From: Nitrospirota bacterium
Lineage (GTDB): Bacteria; Nitrospirota; Nitrospiria; Nitrospirales; NS-4
Direction: 5' to 3'
DNA length: 7,547 nucleotides
Assembly (NCBI GenBank): GCA_005877525.1
Contig: VBON01000025.1
Coordinates: 1 to 7,547 of the forward strand
A program made the position numbers and the translations under genes. Under the pieces are notes generated by a model. It worked only from the letters and a program-made list of their open reading frames with translations. It was not told where the DNA came from and did no database searches. Positions 4,927 through 7,547 of the stretch are shown here, piece by piece; position 1 is the stretch's first letter, and each line of letters begins with the position of its first letter.

Positions 4927-6945
4927 GTGGCTGTCGCGTCAGAAAAGATGATGATCTCCTCAATCACCATTATCTATCCCGACGGGACCCGTCAACCGGT
5001 GTCGAAAGGGAGCACAGCCGGAGAGGCGCTCGCGCTGAAGGGCTTAAGACGCTCCGATGAGGTTATTGCGGCGCTTGTGAACGGGAAGCCGATGGACTTG
5101 GCGTACCGGCTGGAAGCGGACGCGACCGTCGCGCCCGTGACCTTCGATATGCCGGAGGGCAAAGAGGTCTATCGCCACAGCAGCGCGCATATTATGGCGC
5201 AGGCCGTCAAGGATCTTTTTCCGACGGCGCAGCTTACCATCGGTCCGCCGATTGAAGAGGGTTTCTATTACGATTTTGCCTACGAGCGGCCGTTTACCCC
5301 TGAAGATCTGGAGAAGATCGAGGCGCGGATTCAGGAGATCATCAGCGCCGACCGCCCGTTCCGGCGCACGGAGATGAGCCGGCAGCACGCTATCGAGTTC
5401 TTCAAAGAGCGCGGTGAGGATTACAAGTGCGAGATGATCCAGGGGTTTGCCGAGGACATGGTCTCGGCCTACGACCAGGGCGGCCTCATCGATCTCTGCC
5501 GCGGCCCGCACGTGCCGTCGACGGGATGCATCCATGCCATCAAGTTGTTGACGTCAGCCGGAGCCTACTGGCGCGGGGACGAACGCAATCCGATGCTCCA
5601 GAGAATCTACGGGACCTCGTTTCCCACCAAGAAGGAGTTGGACGCGTACCTCCACAAGCTCGAGGAAATCAAAAAGCGAGATCACCGCAAGCTCGGCAAA
5701 GAACTTGAGTTGATTTCGGTGAATGACGAGGTGGGCCCTGGGCTCATCTTATGGCTGCCGAAAGGCGCGACGGTCCGCTTACAGATCGAAAATTTCTGGC
5801 GCGAGCAGCACCTCAAGCATGGATATGAGCTGGTGTATTCACCGCATGTCGCGCGTCTGGATCTCTGGAAGACCAGCGGCCATACCGAGTACTACCGGGA
5901 AAACATGTTCGCGCCCATGCAGGTGGAGGGGATGGATTATCAACTCAAACCGATGAACTGTCCGTTCCATATCATGATCTACAAGTCGCGGTTGCGCAGC
6001 TACAGGGACCTTCCGCTGCGCTATGCCGAGCTCGGGACAGTGTACCGGTACGAGCGCTCCGGGGTGCTCCACGGCCTGATGCGGGTGCGCGGCTTCACGC
6101 AAGACGATGCGCATCTGTTCTGCGTTCCGGAACAACTGGAAGCGGAGGTCGCGAAGGTTCTGAACTTCACGTTCTTCGTGCTGAAGACCTTCGGGTTCAC
6201 GGAATACCAAGTCTACGTCTCCACCCGGCCGGCGAAGGCGGTCGGCTCTGAAGAGGTCTGGGCCCAGGCCACAGCCGCGTTGGAGGCGGCGCTCAAAAGT
6301 TGTGACGTTCCGTACAGCATTGATGAGGGCGAAGGCGTCTTCTACGGACCGAAAATCGATATTAAGATCAAAGACGTTCTAGGACGCTCGTGGCAGTGCT
6401 CGACTGTCCAGGTCGACTTTAACAATCCGGAGCGCTTCGGCCTCGAATACGCCGGAGAGGACGGCCACCCGCACCGGCCGATCATGATCCACCGCGCGTT
6501 GATGGGCTCAATCGAACGCTTCTTCGGGATTCTCATCGAGCACTATGCCGGGGCCTTTCCGACGTGGCTGGCTCCTGTCCAGGCGATCGTCATCGCGATC
6601 ACCGATAAGCAGAAGGACTATGCCCAGGCGGCGGCGCGACGGTTGGCAGATGCCGGGATCCGGGTGGAAGCGGATTTGCGTAGCGAGAAGATGGGCTTCA
6701 AGGTGCGTGAGGCGGAGCGCGCCAAGATCCCCTATATGCTGGTGGTGGGCGATCGCGAAGTGGAAACGGGCGAGGTCTCGGTGCGGCGGCGCGGCGGCAT
6801 TAACGCCGGAAGCCGCCTTCTCGACACCTTCCTGGAGCAGTTGAAGCAAGAGGCAGCGGGGAGGGATCTGCATCCCTCCATTGGCAATGAACCTGTGTTG
6901 AAAGGAGAGGTGCCCAATCGCAGTTCAAAAGCTGAGGGTGAATAG
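4927..6945 (+). CDS. thrS: Threonine--tRNA ligase
   Basis: ThrRS charges tRNA-Thr in the cytoplasm and edits mischarged Ser-tRNA-Thr. From the GTG start the 672-residue protein has a TGS domain (about 12-74), an editing domain with HSSAH (His84, His88) and CRGPH (Cys191, His195), the class II catalytic core with motif 2 around YRYE (373-376, Arg374) and motif 3 GSIERFFG (Arg531), and an anticodon-binding domain from about 548. The zinc ligands are Cys345, His396 and His522, with exactly the E. coli spacing (51 and 126). The C-terminus runs about 20 residues beyond E. coli, and that tail encodes the infC Shine-Dalgarno sequence. The start is uncertain: GTG 4927 has a weak GAGA 6 nt upstream, while ATG at 4948 or 4951 has none better. 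No T-box is seen. The gene overlaps infC and probably shares its transcript. Confidence 0.96.
   Translation: MAVASEKMMISSITIIYPDGTRQPVSKGSTAGEALALKGLRRSDEVIAALVNGKPMDLAYRLEADATVAPVTFDMPEGKEVYRHSSAHIMAQAVKDLFPTAQLTIGPPIEEGFYYDFAYERPFTPEDLEKIEARIQEIISADRPFRRTEMSRQHAIEFFKERGEDYKCEMIQGFAEDMVSAYDQGGLIDLCRGPHVPSTGCIHAIKLLTSAGAYWRGDERNPMLQRIYGTSFPTKKELDAYLHKLEEIKKRDHRKLGKELELISVNDEVGPGLILWLPKGATVRLQIENFWREQHLKHGYELVYSPHVARLDLWKTSGHTEYYRENMFAPMQVEGMDYQLKPMNCPFHIMIYKSRLRSYRDLPLRYAELGTVYRYERSGVLHGLMRVRGFTQDDAHLFCVPEQLEAEVAKVLNFTFFVLKTFGFTEYQVYVSTRPAKAVGSEEVWAQATAALEAALKSCDVPYSIDEGEGVFYGPKIDIKIKDVLGRSWQCSTVQVDFNNPERFGLEYAGEDGHPHRPIMIHRALMGSIERFFGILIEHYAGAFPTWLAPVQAIVIAITDKQKDYAQAAARRLADAGIRVEADLRSEKMGFKVREAERAKIPYMLVVGDREVETGEVSVRRRGGINAGSRLLDTFLEQLKQEAAGRDLHPSIGNEPVLKGEVPNRSSKAEGE
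6903..6910 (+). promoter_or_regulatory. infC Shine-Dalgarno sequence within thrS
   Basis: AGGAGAGG lies 6 nt before ATC at 6917 (AGGAG is 9 nt away), good spacing for that codon. It is 27 nt from the alternative GTG at 6938, which instead has GAGG directly abutting it with no spacer. This decides the infC start in favour of AUC. Confidence 0.75.
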
Positions 6946-7426
6946 AGAGATCAGGATCAGCCCGGTGCGAGTCATCGGGCCTGAGAGCGAGCAGCTTGGG
7001 ATTCTGACAACGCCGGATGCGTTAAAAAAAGCGGAAGAGTTAGGGTACGATCTCGTAGAGGTGGCACCGACCGCGCAGCCGCCCGTCTGCAAGATCATGG
7101 ATTTCGGGAAATATAAGTACGAGCTCAACAAGAAATCTCATACGGCCAAGCAGCACCAGAAAAGCACGCACGTTAAGGAGATCAAGTTGAGGCCGCGGAC
7201 CGATCAGCACGATTTGGAGACCAAGGTCCGGCAGATGAAAGAGTTTTTGGCGGATGGGAACAAGGCGAAAGTCACGGTGACGTTTCGCGGCCGCGAAATG
7301 GCCTATCAACAGATGGGTCGCGCGGTCATGGAGAAAGTGGTCTCGCTGATCGGCGAGACGGGCCAGATCGAACAGCCTCCACGGCAGGAAGGCCGCTTTC
7401 TGGTGATGGTGGTGGCCCCGAAGTAG
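6917..7426 (+). CDS. infC: Translation initiation factor IF-3, probable AUC start
   Basis: IF3 binds the 30S subunit, prevents premature 50S joining and rejects non-canonical start codons and initiator tRNA mispairing. From ATC at 6917 the protein has 169 residues. The N-domain (about 7-77) includes LRVNREIR (6-13) and the signature PPVCKIMDFGK (55-65). A lysine-rich linker follows, then the C-domain from VKEIKLRP (86-93), with FRGREMAYQQMG and the closing LVMVVAPK. The alternative GTG at 6938 would cut seven residues and lacks a spaced ribosome-binding site. The E. coli gene starts with AUU, which makes infC self-repressing; an AUC here would act the same way. The start lies 29 bp inside thrS, implying translational coupling. 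Gene identity is certain; the AUC start is well supported but unproven. Confidence 0.95.
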   Translation: MAVQKLRVNREIRISPVRVIGPESEQLGILTTPDALKKAEELGYDLVEVAPTAQPPVCKIMDFGKYKYELNKKSHTAKQHQKSTHVKEIKLRPRTDQHDLETKVRQMKEFLADGNKAKVTVTFRGREMAYQQMGRAVMEKVVSLIGETGQIEQPPRQEGRFLVMVVAPK

Positions 7427-7466
7427 GGCCTCGCGTTTTTGAGAAGCTTAAAGATCGGGAGAACGG

Positions 7467-7547
7467 ATGGCAAAACAGAAGCTAAAAACTCACAAAGGCG
7501 TCAAGAAACGGTTTCGCCGCACCGGGACCGGCAAGTTGATGCGGCAC
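7467..7547 (+). CDS. rpmI: 50S ribosomal protein L35, N-terminal 27 residues
   Basis: The frame opens MAKQKLKTHKGVKKRF and continues through RRTGTGKLMRH to the window edge. It matches the basic N-terminus of L35, including the KTHKGVKKRF and TGTGK blocks. GGAG (7458-7461) sits 5 nt before the ATG. The 40-bp gap after infC, the lack of any terminator and the order infC-rpmI indicate the conserved infC-rpmI-rplT unit. In several bacteria L20 represses this unit by binding a leader RNA; the gap here is too short for me to identify such a site. Confidence 0.93.
   Translation, partial: MAKQKLKTHKGVKKRFRRTGTGKLMRH

Noticed and set aside
4749..4970. Minus-strand 73-residue ORF ending GADGLEPSTSTVSR
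   Set aside because: It is antisense to tRNA-Val and the thrS leader. This ending is a familiar artefact produced by translating the complement of tRNA genes.

Overview
The window is bacterial chromosomal core sequence with moderate-to-high GC, dense coding, and no mobile element, CRISPR array or rRNA. The gene content and protein style would suit a Gram-negative-type lineage such as Nitrospirota. That placement is an impression from memory, not something the sequence proves.

Left part (1-1217, minus strand): a CymR-like Rrf2 regulator (687-1148) is followed 20 bp downstream by the 5' part of a siroheme/[4Fe-4S] nitrite/sulfite reductase (666 down to the window edge). The pair looks like one transcription unit, with a good sigma-70 promoter and operator-like half-sites just upstream. 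The context suggests sulfur (or nitrite) assimilation under local Rrf2 control.

Middle (1243-4596, plus strand): a divergent promoter drives clpB, a complete 860-residue AAA+ disaggregase with both ATPase sites intact. It is followed, probably under its own promoter, by a 190-residue regulator-like protein that joins a degenerate receiver-like N-terminus to a Fis-type helix-turn-helix.

Right part (4681-7547, plus strand): tRNA-Val(GAC) with an encoded CCA end and a terminator-like hairpin, then thrS, infC and the start of rpmI. This is the conserved translation cluster that normally continues into rplT and pheST. The infC start is best read as a rare AUC codon lying inside the end of thrS, with a strong Shine-Dalgarno sequence also inside thrS. 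That arrangement implies IF3 autoregulation and translational coupling.

I saw no wholly new multi-gene system. The observations most worth checking are the AUC start of infC, the complete CX5C...CX3C quartet in the N-terminal half of the reductase, the degenerate receiver-Fis protein, and the Rrf2 promoter/operator.
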